Below are positions 24,101-35,794 of a DNA stretch of 64,000 nt, piece by piece; the stretch's first letter is position 1, and every line of letters begins with the position of its first letter. The stretch lies in NCBI GenBank assembly GCA_022376515.1, contig WTXI01000018.1:558001-622000 (forward strand), read 5' to 3'. This stretch comes from Lactifluus volemus (lineage: Eukaryota; Basidiomycota; Agaricomycetes; Russulales; Russulaceae). Below the pieces are notes generated by a model that made no database searches, had not been told where the DNA came from, and saw only the letters and a program-made list of their open reading frames with translations. Position numbers and translations under genes: made by a program.

Positions 24101-25906
24101 AACGTGTCTGTTTCAAGTATCAATGATGTGGCCAATTCTGCTGCCAGCGAGGCAACGGCTTTCAGCGGGGGCACTACTGACCACCCGACAAAGGCCAATG
24201 GAGTATCCCTCGAAATGAACAATGCGTCTCCTGAACTTCCTATCAATGCGTCGCCTCCAAAGGACAAGACTAAGACTACTGGTTCGGATAACGTGTCTGT
24301 TTCAAGTATCAATGATGTGGCCAATTCTGCTGCCAGCGAGGCAACGGCTTTCAGCGGGGGCACTACTGACCACCCGACAAAGGCCAATGGAGCATCCCTC
24401 GAAATGAACAATGCGTCTCCTGAACTTCCTATCAATGCGTCGCCTCCAAAGGGCGAGACTAAGACTATTGGTTCGGATAACGTGTCTGTTTCAAGTATCA
24501 ATAATGTGGCCAATTCTGCTGCCAGCGAGGCAACGACTATCAGCGGAGGCACTACGCAAGTCGTCCCAGTTCCTCCACCCCCTCCGCAAGGTGGTGGATT
24601 GCAGCCAGGCGCGTCTCAACTCGGCTCCACCGGGTCAACGCCCTTCACCGCTGCCCTCATAGAGACAGACACCACCGTTACTGGAACGGCCATCCTTGCC
24701 GCTGCTACCCCGACGGCTCTGCAGGGTGGTGGATTACAGCTAGCCCCCCCTCAACTCGGCCCTCCCGTCTCAGCGTCTCTCATCTCTTCTCTCATAGAGA
24801 TAGGCACTGCCGTTACTACTACACTCTCTACTCCAGTCCTTTCCGGCATCCCCCCCGTGTATGGCGGATCGCAACTAGATTCCTATCAACTGGGCCCCAG
24901 CGTTGTAATACCTTTGGCTCCTGCTACCTCTTCCCTTGCGGACTTAGGCACCAGCACTATAATCACCACAGACGCCGTCACTTCCACGGTTCCCGTAGCA
25001 ATTTATGACATGGGTACCGCTGCTCCCTACACCGGGTATGTTGCCCCTTGCCCCTTCTACGCGTATCTAACAATACCCGTCCGTCCAGCTATAAAGCGGG
25101 GGTTGTCATCCAGTCGGGGGACTCTACTGACCCTTCCACTGGTGGTTCCACAACATCATTTTACACGACGACCACGGACATTTTTACTGCCTCTCCCATC
25201 ACGATATCAGGCCACCAGACCTACACATCCGTGACAGAAGTTGTCACGACCATTCTACCAACCGTCGTGCCGATCTCGCCACACGACAGTAAGAGGTAGC
25301 GTTTTGCTCTCCGTCTTGCCGCTAGGTACCATACTTATTGCGTATTAGAAGTTCCTTTCCTATCGCAGCAATTGCTGCGTCCTCGTAGGAGCGGTGGTCA
25401 CCATCCTCATTCTAGTCGCCTTGTTCTATAGCCGGCGCAAACGTCGCCGCAGTTCCTCCGTGCCAACGGTTAATACCTCGCTAGCGCCCCAGGCTCAAGA
25501 AAAGGAGGCAGTGCAATACTCCGGATTCGCCTCCCTTCTGCCTATCCAGGGTATCGGTGGCTGGGATGTCCCACCAATTGCTGCCTCGGCTTCTGCGGAA
25601 CTTGCGCTCGATCCCTTCGCCGATCCAGTCCCAATGCCTGACGAACCATTTAATGCTTCACCCGTCCTTGTCGTGCCACCTCTTACGCGGGAAGTCTATG
25701 ACGTGTCGGTACCCGATCCGTTCGTGGACCCACCGGCACTCGTGGCAACGTCAGAGGAAGAGCTGCCCAGCAGGCTCAGCAAGGCAAGCTCGTACGATGT
25801 GCCGAATCCGCGTGCTTCGGTGACATCAAGTAACGTGCGTCTCTTTTCACTCATAACGCAACGTATAAACTTACCCGTTCTCTGGAAGGTCGGGCGTGCT
25901 ATGTGA
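21196..25906 (+). CDS. Mucin-like, Ser/Thr-rich single-pass surface protein with two repeat arrays
   Basis: Unknown function; probably a heavily O-glycosylated cell-surface protein. Exon 1 is 21196-21271 (phase 1). A second Ser/Thr-rich exon precedes nine tandem exons at 21542-21625, 21684-21782, 21841-21930, 21997-22089, 22139-22237, 22294-22392, 22451-22549, 22606-22704 and 22763-22861, all phase 1-1. Then come Ser/Thr-rich exons, a long exon with five 61-63 aa repeats (23630-24555), a Pro/Gly linker, and a membrane span (VLVGAVVTILILVALFY) followed by SRRKRRR as stop-transfer. The cytoplasmic tail is about 150 aa, with DPFADP and DPFVDP motifs. No signal peptide is visible after the chosen ATG; an in-frame open stretch upstream (from about 21094) is hydrophobic but lacks an ATG, so the true start may be further 5'. 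The junction near 23280-23410 is unresolved. The overall shape recalls wall-stress sensors or adhesins. Confidence 0.72.
21542..22861 (+). repeat. Tandem array of nine exon-plus-intron units (about 142-157 bp period)
   Basis: Each unit is one exon (84, 99, 90, 93, then 99 nt except for none shorter) plus one intron (58, 58, 66, 49, 56, 58, 56, 58 nt). All exons begin after an AG preceded by CT/CA/TT and end with a lone G before GTGCGT or GTGTGT. Every exon length is a multiple of three and every junction is phase 1. The encoded unit is close to V-H/Y-T-S-S-T-P-G-S-S-P-V-x-T-N-T-T-P followed by a variable TS-rich part. Confidence 0.88.
23630..24555 (+). repeat. Five tandem 183-189 bp coding repeats (61-63 aa)
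   Basis: Units begin at about 23630, 23813, 23999, 24188 and 24377 with TKA(S/N)G. They share MNNASPELPINASPP, then GSDNVSVSSINDVANSAASE and a glycine-rich end. Units 3-5 are nearly identical, which suggests recent expansion or homogenisation; unit 1 is the most diverged. Length changes between units are whole codons. Confidence 0.92.
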
Positions 25907-26785
25907 GACGTTTCGCAAAGGGCTATAGGTTTGGCTACAGAAACTAGAGTGCTGCCCTTTAGGATTCGTTGTGATGATCGATTTTGTAGTCGGCTAATTG
26001 CTGTGATAGATACATGATGCCTTTTCATTACCTTTCGCATGGCTTTATAATTTGTTCTCTCCGGGTCTGATTGTTACTAGCGTAGCATCGCATGGACACA
26101 TTTCAATTGGACTATTCGCTGACTCGGAGCAACCAAAGCGATGTCTAACTTGTAATTGCCTGTTTTTACATTTTGATTTCGAAACCACCTATTATTTTTT
26201 TACGAACCGAGATATTGTTAACCTTTGATGTCTAGCAACACTTGGTAAGGACTCAAACTTGATATAACTTTGACTTGACGTTGCTACCTCTACAACATTT
26301 CCTAGTAGGCAAAGGCGCGGTTCGAAGTTATGTATACATCGAGCATGATATTCTACCACGACAAACCTCGACTGTTGTTACTTCCCATAACATGTTCACC
26401 AGGCCACTAGCTGGCAGCCGATGGTGACAGAATTCTTTGCTACTCGTACACTCCCCCGACTCTGCCTAATTCCTCACATTTAAGTTCTTATCTTCCTCGA
26501 CAGCGTGGACTTGGTGCCCACATAGGGAGGTGGTTTATCTAGTTTTTTTTTGGTTCATAAGTCGTGTCGTCACTAACTTTTAGTTTGGACGGTACGTCTC
26601 CCATCAGTGTTAGGCCGTTGCCGGGTGTCAACCGGGCCGGTGAGGTACATTTTATTGGTGGCGTTGGCTAGTCGCCCCTGGTTGTCTCGGAACCGTTTTT
26701 GATTAATTTCATTCAGTCACTTGGTTGCTACACTATCCGTTCTTTAACCTGATCCATTCATTCATTCACTTTGTCGACGATCACG
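25907..26785. other. Intergenic region between the mucin-like and tetraspanin genes
   Basis: No coding signal is seen. T-rich tracts near 26545 and 26690 and a CATTCATTCATTCA run just before the tetraspanin ATG could belong to its promoter. Confidence 0.4.
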
Positions 26786-28419
26786 ATGCAACGAGTGTGG
26801 TCAACCTACCTCAACAGTTTCGACGTTGCACATGGCCAAGTCAGCAACAGCGCAGTTTCAGCTTCGGGCCGTGAATCGGTAAGCCGCACAAACGCCTCTG
26901 CGATTTCGTTCGTTGTGGCGACTCTAAACGTTTTCCATAAAAAAAACTCGACATTCTTTTCACGCACCTGCATTTACCCTAGATGGACAGTCATTTGTAC
27001 GTGTAATCTCTTTTGTGCAATTCGGTAATATTCATCTTCTGCTTCCGAAAGACATCGTCGCACCTCGTCTATCATATCCAACGCCAACTCGGCCTATTCA
27101 GCTGCGACGTCTACTCGACATATGCTCTCCAATAGGAACTCGCAACTTGACCCTCCCGTCGCTCCTTTTACTTTTAATCCATTTGTCTCACCACATACAG
27201 ATCCAACACTCCTCGGTGATCCCTCTCTTTCCCTTTCCGTCAACTACCTCCCCTCAAAATTCTCAGACGCCGTCCTTTACAATGGCCTTAAGAACCGCAG
27301 CAAAGTTTTTCAGCCAGGACTAAAGCGTGGTGGAGGACGTGAGGCATTTCGCAGCGGTGAGGCTCGTATGCCAAGAGATGGAGACGAGGACTACGATGGT
27401 CTTCAGAGTAGCCTGTTTGGCAAGGAGGGCGGTCGCACACGCCCTCGCCTCCGTTGGAACAGATTTAAATGGACACTTTTCGTTTCCAACCTCCTTGTGA
27501 GTTCCATTTAACTCTTTGGCACTACGCTAATGCCAGATCGTTTCATCATTGTCGTCATTCGAGACTTACTGACTATCTCTTTTTTTTTTGCTCCGTGCCC
27601 CACCTCCATAGTTCTCTGGTTACTCCCTCGCAAGCACCATATTTCTTCTCTGCACGTGGTTTGATGTCTGGAAGCATGCCGATGTCGTCCGGGTTGGCAA
27701 CCACACAGAGCTCACCCTCTCCACCATCGCCGCCAGTTTCGGTATCATCACTTCTGTCATCGGTTGGGCCGGCATTCTCCTCAATAATCGTTCTTTCCTT
27801 GCGGTGTATACCTTCTTCCTCTGGATATGTTTTGGCCTTCTCGTAATTCCGGGGTACCTCACCTTCAAGCGGCGCAACTTCAACCTTGACGGCAAGATCA
27901 ACTCTCAATGGGGTGGATTTGGCATCAATGAATGGCTTCGTATCCAAAATCAGCTTGAATGTTGTGGTTTCTTCTCCCCATTCGTCGAGGCCGCCATCTC
28001 GCAAGTATGCTACTCGCGATCCGTGCTCCCAGGATGCAAGGGCCCGTACTTGGCTTTTGAGCGCTTCGTACTCAAGCGTTGGTACACGGTCATCTTTGGC
28101 CTCGTACCATTCCAGATTGGAGTTATTGTCGCTGGGCTGTTATGCTCCAATCACATCACATATCGCTTTGGTAAGGGCATGATGCCCAAGGCATACCGGC
28201 TCAGCATGAACTCAATGGCAGTTATCATGGACAATTATGCTAGGTATTTCTATACCTTTCGCTCGCATAATTTTCGAATCAATTACTAAAATATACTCTC
28301 ATAGCCAATTGGCGGAGCAGTATGGGGCAGACGTTGCTAGCGAAGTACTCGCGCGCTCACGTTCAAATTTGCACCTTGACGTGTTTCCCTCTGACCCTAT
28401 GCGTCCAGTGCCCAGGTGA
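26786..28419 (+). CDS. Tetraspanin (fungal TSP2-like)
   Basis: Four-pass membrane scaffold protein. The N-terminal, Ser-rich cytoplasmic part (from MQRVWSTYLNSF at 26786, with a small second exon MDSHL) precedes the membrane spans: TLFVSNLLFSGYSLASTIFL, then TIAASFGIITSVIGWAGIL, then FFLWICFGLLVIPGYLTF, and VIFGLVPFQIGVIVAGLLC. Between spans 3 and 4 lies the large extracellular loop with the family CCG motif (NQLECCGFFSPF) and two further cysteines (QVCYSR, GCKGPY), as required for its disulfides. The last exon ends at PMRPVPR, stop at 28417-28419. Junctions such as CTT|TTC and AG|C keep frame. MDSHL could be an alternative start. In plant-pathogenic fungi tetraspanins are needed for penetration; here the role is inferred only. 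Confidence 0.88.
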
Positions 28420-28873
28420 ACTCATCACCAATCGGTATCAAGAAGGATACAACGCCATGCCTATCGTAGAGATCTTTCCAGCGTCTCGCTGTTCGTATTT
28501 GTGTGTGCTGATTAGGACCCTACGCTCTGAATTTGTATTTTGCCTCGTATGCACATAACTCTAAGTTCAGATACTACTGCTGTGTGATAGCTCCAAGTAG
28601 ATCCGTACCTAGCTAACAATTAGTAGCCTCGCTTTTGAAATCCCTTGACTTGTTGTTCGGGCTATTCTCTGAATCATCATGATATAACTTGGTTGAGGAG
28701 ATACTTATATGAAATTTCTGTGGGGTTGGACTTTCAAATTTCAGAGCGTGCTCATACGTGACGAAATTGATGAAAAATTCATCATCCAGTGCCAGAGGCG
28801 GGTCTAGTGCAATACATTCGCTCATCGATCTGAGCGTCTATTCTTTTACGACAGCTGCTTATGAAGGTACCGC

Positions 28874-30929
28874 TCAGGCGACAAGCAGTGACCGCCCTGA
28901 CATTTCTGCACACCCACGGCCCATGGCATTCAGCAGAGCCCATAAGGATTTTTTTTAAAAAGACACGGACCTTTTGGTTGCTCGAGCCCAAGCACCGCCA
29001 AAATAGTCGGCGCAACATCACACAACGCACCTTCTTCCTCGTCCTCCTTTCGATCCTTGTCGTCCATAAACACGAGCGCTCCATCAACATTTTTCGGCCC
29101 CGCGATAATCAAGGGAACCTTGTTGGTCGTGTGCGCCGTGTGTGGCGAACCCGTGTCCAGGTTCACCATCTGCTCCGCGTTACCATGGTCAGCCGTGATA
29201 ATGAGGGTGTACCCTGCCTCCTGGCACGCATCATAGACCGTGCCAACCGCCGCGTCAGTGTGTGTGATGGCTTCGACGGCAGCCTCAAAAATGCCTGTAT
29301 GGCCGACCTATGAAAGCGTGCAGCCATGGCAGACGGTGTCAACATGGTGCAGTGGTAGAAACGGAAACTTCCGGAGCAAGAGGCGCTCACCATGTCTGGC
29401 GGTGCGAAGTTGCACATGACAAACTCGTGTTTGCCTGCGCGGACTACCTCCGCGACTTTGTCTGCGACTCCTTGCACGCTCATCTTTGGTAGCTTGTCGT
29501 AGGTTGCAACCTTGGGCGAATCGATCATGTGCCGTTCTTCATCCTCGAACTGCTTCTCGACGCCGCCATTGAAGAAGAAGGTGACGTGAGCGTACTTTTC
29601 TGTTTCTACACGTAGAGGTGACGTCAAGAAAGAGTATGGGCAGGCCAATGCGCACGACAAACCAGCAATATGCGCCTGTTTGATACCATGCTTAGAAAGC
29701 CATTCAGCGAGGACGTTGGTCATCGCCTGAGGAGGGTAGGCAACCGGGAACGGAAACTCAGCATTGTAGCGCGACATGGTAGTTATATGCTGTCGAGCCT
29801 TCAGATAGCCGCAGAGAAAAACGGTACAGGCACATCTTACGAGATCTTTTGGTATGTCCACATCGACAGGTTTATCCAGTTGGCCGAGCACAGTGCTGAT
29901 CTCTCGCATGCGGTCAGAGCGATAGTTGAACATGAATAGAGTGTCACCATCTGCCTGACAGTGAGCAGGTATAACGATTATGAATGAGGGGTGCGCACCT
30001 TTAATCCGACCGTGATCTCCATTCACAATTATGGGTTTCAAGAACTCGTCCGTCTCGTCCTTCTCGTACTTGGCCTCAATCGCCTTAACATAGTCACTTG
30101 CCTCCACGGCCTCGCTTTTCCCGTGAATGAGGCCCTCCACCGCGATCTTAATGCGGTCCCAGCGCTTGTCGCGGTCCATCGCATAGTAGCGTCCCACGAT
30201 GGTCGCAACCTCACCGATCCAATCTTCTGGATAAATTCCCGTAGCTCACTCGCGTATCCAGCTGCTGAGCGGGGTGCAGTGTCGCGCCCATCGCCGAAAA
30301 AGTGGATATAGACATGTGGGATCCCAACTTCTTTTGCCGTCTCCAGCAAGGCGTATAGGTGGGTATTGTGCGAGTGGACGCCGCCATCGGAGATCTACGC
30401 CCACCGGTTGCATTGTGTTATGATGAATCAACGAATGATAGAAAAGAGGAGGTGGAACGTACGAGGCCGAGAAGGTGCAGACGTCCGTTGGTATCTTTGG
30501 CACGCTGGAATGACTTGAGGATCGTCTCATTTTTGTGGAACTGCCTCTTCTTGATCGCGACGTCAATTCGGACGATATCCTGCCACACGATGCGCCCTGC
30601 GCCAATATTCAGATGTCTGCCAAATGCGGGGTAAGACTCAGACGTGGGAGAAAGATCAATGGTGAGACTGACCCGACTTCCGAGTTACCCATGAGACCAT
30701 CAGAGAGGCCAACTGTGAGGCCGTGCGCAGCGAGCAGGCGGTACGCATGCGCCTCGGCGATGGCATCCATGTTTGTTGTCGTCCCTGCTTCAATGGCGTT
30801 GCCCCTCAGACCTTTCTGGGAGTGACGCCCCAACCATCATGTACACTACACGAAAAATTAATGTGGGAGGGTGATTTGTTTGGGGTAAATTCATTACATG
30901 AGACAGACTTTGTTCTTCGCTTGAACCAT
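28874..30929 (-). CDS. 2,3-bisphosphoglycerate-independent phosphoglycerate mutase
   Basis: Interconverts 3- and 2-phosphoglycerate in glycolysis using two Mn ions; cytosolic. It starts MVQAKNKVCLIVHDGWGV at 30929 and ends EQPKEMSGRSLLVA, stop at 28874-28876. Conserved blocks in order: the metal-binding HDGWG, the active-site serine loop GLMGNSEVGHLNIGAGR, RIDVAIKKRQFHKNE, ISDGGVHSHNTHL, YIHFFGDGRDTAPRSAAGY, GRYYAMDRDKRWDR, FMFNYRSDRMREI, MSRYNAEFPFPVAY, FFFNGGVEKQFEDEERHMID, FAPPDMVGHTG and ITADHGNAEQM. Exons are separated by short introns. Two apparent one-base gaps break the frame near 30806-30820 (after HDGWGVTP) and 30209-30223 (before EVATIVGRYY). Both sit between well-conserved blocks, so they look like sequence errors. 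It is divergent from RidA, with 155 bp between starts. Confidence 0.93.
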
Positions 30930-31084
30930 GGGAAAAAGAGTGGGAGAGTGATGGTGAGTGATTCCGAGGGATCCCACACTCTTATCTATCTAAAACTACT
31001 TTGGGGTGTGATGACATCAGCATCGGGAGATCGATGCTCTTCCGAACTACTATCCGTTCATACGAGGTCTTCTCAAATCGCATC

Positions 31085-31650
31085 ATGTCTAGCGTCACCA
31101 CACACCCTTCTTTGAGAAAGGTCTCGACGGAAGGTCAGTATGATAATAATCTGATCCTCATGAGGGATGATACGACGACCCTGCAGATGCGCCTGCAGCG
31201 ATTGGTCCATATGCCCAAGCCGTTGTGAGCCCACCCTTTGTGTTCGTTTCTGGCTGTCTCGGCTTCGATCCAAAAACCGGCCAATTTGTCGACGGTGGCA
31301 TCGAAGGTCAAGCACATCAAGCACTCCAGAACTTGAAGAGCGTCGTGGAAGCCAGCGGGAGTGAGGTTGGGAGGGTCGTAAAGACCACGGTGGGACAATC
31401 CAATCTTTGCTTTTCGTTCAACTATAACTCGAACATACTGTACAGATTTTTTTAAAGGACTTGAATGACTTTGCGACAGTTAATACGATCTATCAGCGAT
31501 TCTTCGGAGAACATAAGCCCGCAAGGTGTGTATGGCGTCTGATGGCTGGAGTGTAGTGGGTCGTTAACTGCTGCCGCTAGATCGTTGGTCGAGGTATCTC
31601 GCATTCCACGCGATGGGTTGTTTGAGATTGAGGCTATCGCGAGTGTGTAG
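31085..31650 (+). CDS. RidA/YjgF/UK114 family enamine/imine deaminase
   Basis: Small protein that hydrolyses reactive 2-aminoacrylate-type intermediates; mitochondrial or cytosolic in fungi (Mmf1/Hmf1 type). Four exons join in phase to 133 aa, from MSSVTTHPSLRKVSTE to FEIEAIASV (stop 31648-31650). Family features: APAAIGPYAQAV near residue 18, SGCLGFDPKTGQFV, and the active-site arginine with its following glutamate in PARSLVEVSRIP (the Arg codon is split by the last intron), plus the terminal E(I/A)EAIA. The fold is a homotrimer. No mitochondrial presequence is obvious, as only about 15 residues precede the domain. DSK2 starts 90 bp downstream on the same strand. Confidence 0.94.
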
Positions 31651-31740
31651 AGTAAGCTTAGTATTACCACCATAGGGTTAGGGTCAGTGAGGTGACGTGG
31701 TTACGCCAGAACTGGAAAACGTCTTTTATCTCACTCCCTC

Positions 31741-33152
31741 ATGTCTGATTCCGAGATCGTTATAAACGTTAAAGGTCCAGCTACACTTTCTCCAGATTTA
31801 ACTCCCAGAATTTGTTCTAATATTTCCTAGGTCCTAGCGAGCTCAAGCTCCAACTTACTATAAACACTGACAAGACCGTGGCTGACCTGAAACAAGCCAT
31901 TGCAGACAAGTCTGATGTTCCGGCTGACCGCCAAAGGTTAATATACTCTGGTACGCCTTTCAGTCTCTTTTTTATCTTCTTGTCGTTCATGAGGGCTTTT
32001 TCAGGTAGAGTGTTAAAGGCAAGTCTCCATGTTGAACTGCATCATCCACCACCGTTTAATAGAATCGGCGTCGCCTCTCATACAGGACGACGACCAGCTC
32101 TCCGTGTACAAAATCCAATCATCTCATACCATTCACATGGTGAAAGGTGCTGCAAGATCGACAGGTCCATCCTCATCGACACAAACTTCAACGCCTCAGC
32201 CCCTACCAAGCATGCAGACTGGCCAAAATGTACATGACCCGCTCACTCAATTGAATAGCCACATGGGGTATGGGCTCATGGCTGGTCTCAACCCATTCGC
32301 AGACATGGGAGTCAATCCCAATGACCCAAACATGGTACGCTTCGTCCGTCCTGCACCAGCATCACGAGTTATGACGGATGTAAAGCTTCAGTCAATGATG
32401 AACTCTCCCGAGTTCCTACGACAGATGTCTTCTCTAATGTCGAATCCGGCCATTCTTGAGCAGGCCCTGGCACTAAACCCACAATATGCTGCCATGGGGC
32501 CTCAAGCCCGTGAAATATTTCAGAGCGAACGGTTCCGTGAGATGATGTTCGCTTTCCCCCCTACCTTTGGTTCTCCAGACGTTCTGACTTGCCGATCAGG
32601 TCAAATCCGGAGACTCTACGTGGAATGATACAGATGGCCTCGATGATGCGTGGTGCCGGCTTTGATCCGCTTGCGGGCGCCCCTGGTGGGCCAACTCAGC
32701 CAACCTTTCCAGCCCCAGGAGATCCCAACGCATCCCAGCTCTCCAACGCAGGCCAGACGTCTGCAGTACCCGGATCCACTCCTCCACCTGGTGGTGGGAC
32801 GACTCCAGCTCCAGCTCGAAATCTATTCGGCCCTAATCCATTTGGAGCTGATCCAAGCGCGCTACTGCAGCTCCTCGGGGCCGGTGGTGGTTTCGGCAGT
32901 GGCACAACATCTCTCGGAAGTTCACCTCCCCCTACGGACGTCCGTCCACCCGAGGAGCGATTCCAGGTCCAACTCCAGGTACGTACTCTTCCTTGCGCCC
33001 CGCATTCCCCTTGGAATAACACCGATTCACGTTTACAGCAATTACAAGATATGGGTTTTACGAATGCATCGCAAAACGTGCGCGCTTTACTCGCGACAGG
33101 CGGAAACGTACACTCAGCGATAGAGTACATTCTCAACGGTGGCGGCCTGTAG
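31741..33152 (+). CDS. DSK2: Ubiquilin-type shuttle factor Dsk2 (UBL-STI1-UBA)
   Basis: Carries ubiquitinated proteins to the proteasome. Residues 1-75 form a ubiquitin-like domain (MSDSEIVINVKGPSELKLQL..., IADKSDVPADRQRLIYSGRV, LKDDDQLSVYKIQSSHTIHM). The STI1-like middle holds SMMNSPEFLRQMSSLMSNP and MSNPETLRGMIQMASMM, followed by a Pro/Gly/Ala-rich linker. The C-terminal UBA domain is QLQDMGFTNASQNVRALLA...AIEYILNGG, with the MGF ubiquitin-contact motif. The UBL is assembled across a 14-nt exon (32005-32018), and the next intron (32019-32085) starts with GC instead of GT. Other introns are GT-AG, and all phases fit. No defects are seen. Confidence 0.95.
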
Positions 33153-33552
33153 TCCAGTAATACCTTAATAGAGGGCAAGGAGGTAGTCTCATTCTGGTGT
33201 AGCTCTCTTCCCATCGCATTCCAATGCTTGTATCAATTCTATGTATATACAATCGTAGCGATTAACGACCTTGGGATGGCCAGTTGCAACTCACTTTGTC
33301 CACACAAGTCTCATCCCAACCACAAACTGGCCGTTACGGTTCCCAACAAAGGGCCTCCAGTTGGTGTGCTCAGGTATAGACGCAAGGTGATCCCAATGGA
33401 TTACAACGATCGGCCCTGGGTCTCAGCCCCCGCAGAAGATAACCATAGATAGGTGGAGGTAGAGGTGCAAGGTTCCTAACCATAACAGGCCGGTTCCCTG
33501 CCTACAACACAGAGCTCCACGAACACGAAGAGAAGCGGCTGGGTTCTGGAGC
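33153..33552. other. Convergent 3' region of DSK2 and the NOPCHAP1-like gene
   Basis: About 400 bp without a convincing coding frame; presumably two 3' untranslated regions. Confidence 0.4.
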
Positions 33553-34028
33553 TCAAGAAGCAATGGAAGTTTGGTCCCTGGGGGACAATACCTCGATTAC
33601 TGGACACTCTGTCTTTGGTATCGGACGTTTCGGTCGTCTGTGGTACGAAGACTCGTCCTTGTCCCCTTCATCCTCAGAATTTGTGCGAGAGGACGAGGAT
33701 GAAGAGCCCGAAGTTGAGGGTGTCGACGATGAATCGCTGGTGGTATGGCTCTTGCGTATGGAGCCAGACATCCTGGAAGACGAGCTGGAAACGGAGTCTC
33801 TACTCTTCCGTTGTTGTTCAAAGACACCGAGGCCCAAGTCCTGTATGTTTTTTCATCCTTATTAGTGAACATGCTAGCATACTTTCGCCCACTTGCCATC
33901 TGGATAACACATTCGTCGGTACCCTCGATGTGCTCGATATCGATGCTGCGAGGATCCCTTTGCAGTAATTCTGCGTTAGATTGCTCGATCTGAGGAAGAA
34001 ATTGTTGGACTCTCGCGAGTACTGTCAT
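33553..34028 (-). CDS. Small protein resembling NOP chaperone 1 (NOPCHAP1/DUF4598)
   Basis: Two exons, 34028-33897 and 33840-33553, give 139 aa. Residues 1-44 are helical and acidic, ending DECVIQM, and the second exon starts DLGLGVFEQQR. The joined block VIQMDLGLGVFEQQR matches my memory of the short conserved motif (IEMNLGLGVF) of the NOPCHAP1 family, which helps load NOP58 onto the R2TP complex for box C/D snoRNP assembly. The rest is a Ser-rich, low-complexity tail with a basic patch (HRRPKRPIPK). The 56-nt intron begins with GC (GCAAGT). It is divergent from DUS1, with 325 bp between starts; both would serve RNA-related functions. Identification is by one motif. Confidence 0.6.
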
Positions 34029-34353
34029 CGTTACGTTTGAGCTCAGGATCAGATGCTGGATTCAAGAGAAAGAAAAGCGCACATTCAGTCGGTGGACCTA
34101 TGTCAAATGTCCGACGGTCTCCAAAATCAAAGGACAAATCTGGAGGTCGACCACTAGAAGGAGCCTCTCGGCTCAATCTTTCAAGAGTACGTTCTAGACC
34201 AAAGGATGAGCTAGAGGAATTGAGGAGAATAGAGTACACACGAAGTCTGTCCTGTCGTTGGTCCACATCCTCAACCTCGAGCGTCTCCGGGTTTCTTGAA
34301 GTCATGTTCGTTCTGATACAAGGCATGTACACGTGGTTAGGGTTTAAATCTTC

Positions 34354-35794
34354 ATGATGGAAGCCTTCAACCAGGCGGCACGCCCAAAGTTACGTGGCTA
34401 TGAATTTTACCGCAAAGTACTCGGAAGTCCTCGATACATCGTCGCGCCAATGGTAGATCAGAGCGAGCTTGTAGGTGACCTCAAACCGAATCCGCTCGAC
34501 TGCACCTACCCATCGGTTGCAGGCATGGCGGACGTTATCCAGGCGTTACGGCGCTCAGGTAAATCCCATTGTTGTCCTCACATGCATTTTTTTTCACGAA
34601 TTATTATCTAGTTGGCCTATACCCCCATGATCAATGCGAAGATGTATGCCAATAACAAACGCAATGGTTATCGCGAAGTGGCCTTCAACACCACATTCGG
34701 GGAGGAAGGGGGCCCAGGCGACCGCCCACTCATAGTCCAATTCTGTGCGAATGATCCCGAACAACTGCTCGCTTCTGCAAAGGTATTGGAAAGTCATTGT
34801 GATGCAGTGGACATCAATTTGGGGTGTCCACAAGATATCGCGCGGAAGGGCCACTACGGAAGCTTTCTACAGGACGAATGGGATCTAATCTATAGACTGA
34901 GTATGTCTTCTTTTTTGGAACGCCCACTTTCTGACATTGTGTGTTACTCGACGTGGTTTTTGACCCCAGTTAACACTTTGCATGAGAATCTGTCGATTCC
35001 GGTAACTGCAAAGTTCCGCGTGTTTCCATCGCTGGAGCAGACGGTCGAATATGCCAAGATGCTTGAGCGCGCCGGAGCGCAGATCCTGACGTGTCATGGC
35101 CGGACGCGCGAGCAACGCGGCCAAAATACTGTGAGTACAGGTCTTTCTAAGTCCTCGCCTGCTTTGGTCTTTGACACCAATTACAGGGCCTGGCCGACTG
35201 GACCAAGATACGCGCCGTGAAGGAAGCGGTTTCCGTACCCGTTTTTGCGAATGGGAACATCCTTTCATACGCCGACATTACGCGTTGCCTCACTGAAACC
35301 GGTGCAGACGCGGTTATGTCTGCCGAAGGCCAGTTATATAATGTCGCGCTTTTCACACCTTCCCTACAAAGACAGGCGGGTTACACCCACGACATGCTGA
35401 CCTCGCACTCGAATACCTGGACATTGTTTCGAGCCAGAGTACCCCCACCACTCCGAGCGGGATCAAAGGCCACCTGTTCAAGTTGCTACGGCCAGCGCTC
35501 TCACGCGAAACCGACTTACGCGACGCTTTGGGCCAGCTACGTGGATTTGATCTTGAGCCTTACTACCAAGTCGTTCGGGAGATGAAAAAGAGGATGGATA
35601 AGGATGCCGAAGTAATAGGAAGGGATGATGCGGACGTTGGAAAAGAGTTGCCGCACTGGGTGGCGCAGCCATACGTGCGACCGCTACCTGCTCCCCCAAA
35701 ACAAGTAGAAGGTGAGAGTCAAATAAGTTTTTCAGAGATCTGTTGCCAATAGATTTTGTTTACAGTGGCTTCCGTTACATTTCAAAGTGTCTGA
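34354..35794 (+). CDS. DUS1: tRNA-dihydrouridine synthase Dus1 (U16/U17 type)
   Basis: FMN-dependent enzyme that reduces uridines in the D-loop of tRNA. It starts [20 protein letters not shown] at 34354. Joined exons give [20 protein letters not shown] then [16 protein letters not shown], the family signature at the FMN pocket, followed by [16 protein letters not shown], the catalytic-cysteine segment [51 protein letters not shown] and [15 protein letters not shown]. Behind this the frame shifts by one base near 35346-35390. [15 protein letters not shown] and a C-terminal region to the stop at 35792-35794 continue in the new frame. The shift lies between conserved segments, so it is probably a one-base sequence error. 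Confidence 0.93.

Noticed and set aside
23362..24552. Long open frame (about 396 codons) on the minus strand across the mucin repeats
   Set aside because: It arises because the coding repeat has a period that is a multiple of three and no stop falls in the complementary frame. It follows the repeat exactly and has no start context or domain.
35340..35400. Programmed -1 frameshift in DUS1
   Set aside because: Six other breaks of the same sign occur in unrelated conserved genes, and no conserved slippery heptamer plus structure is seen, so a sequence error is more likely.
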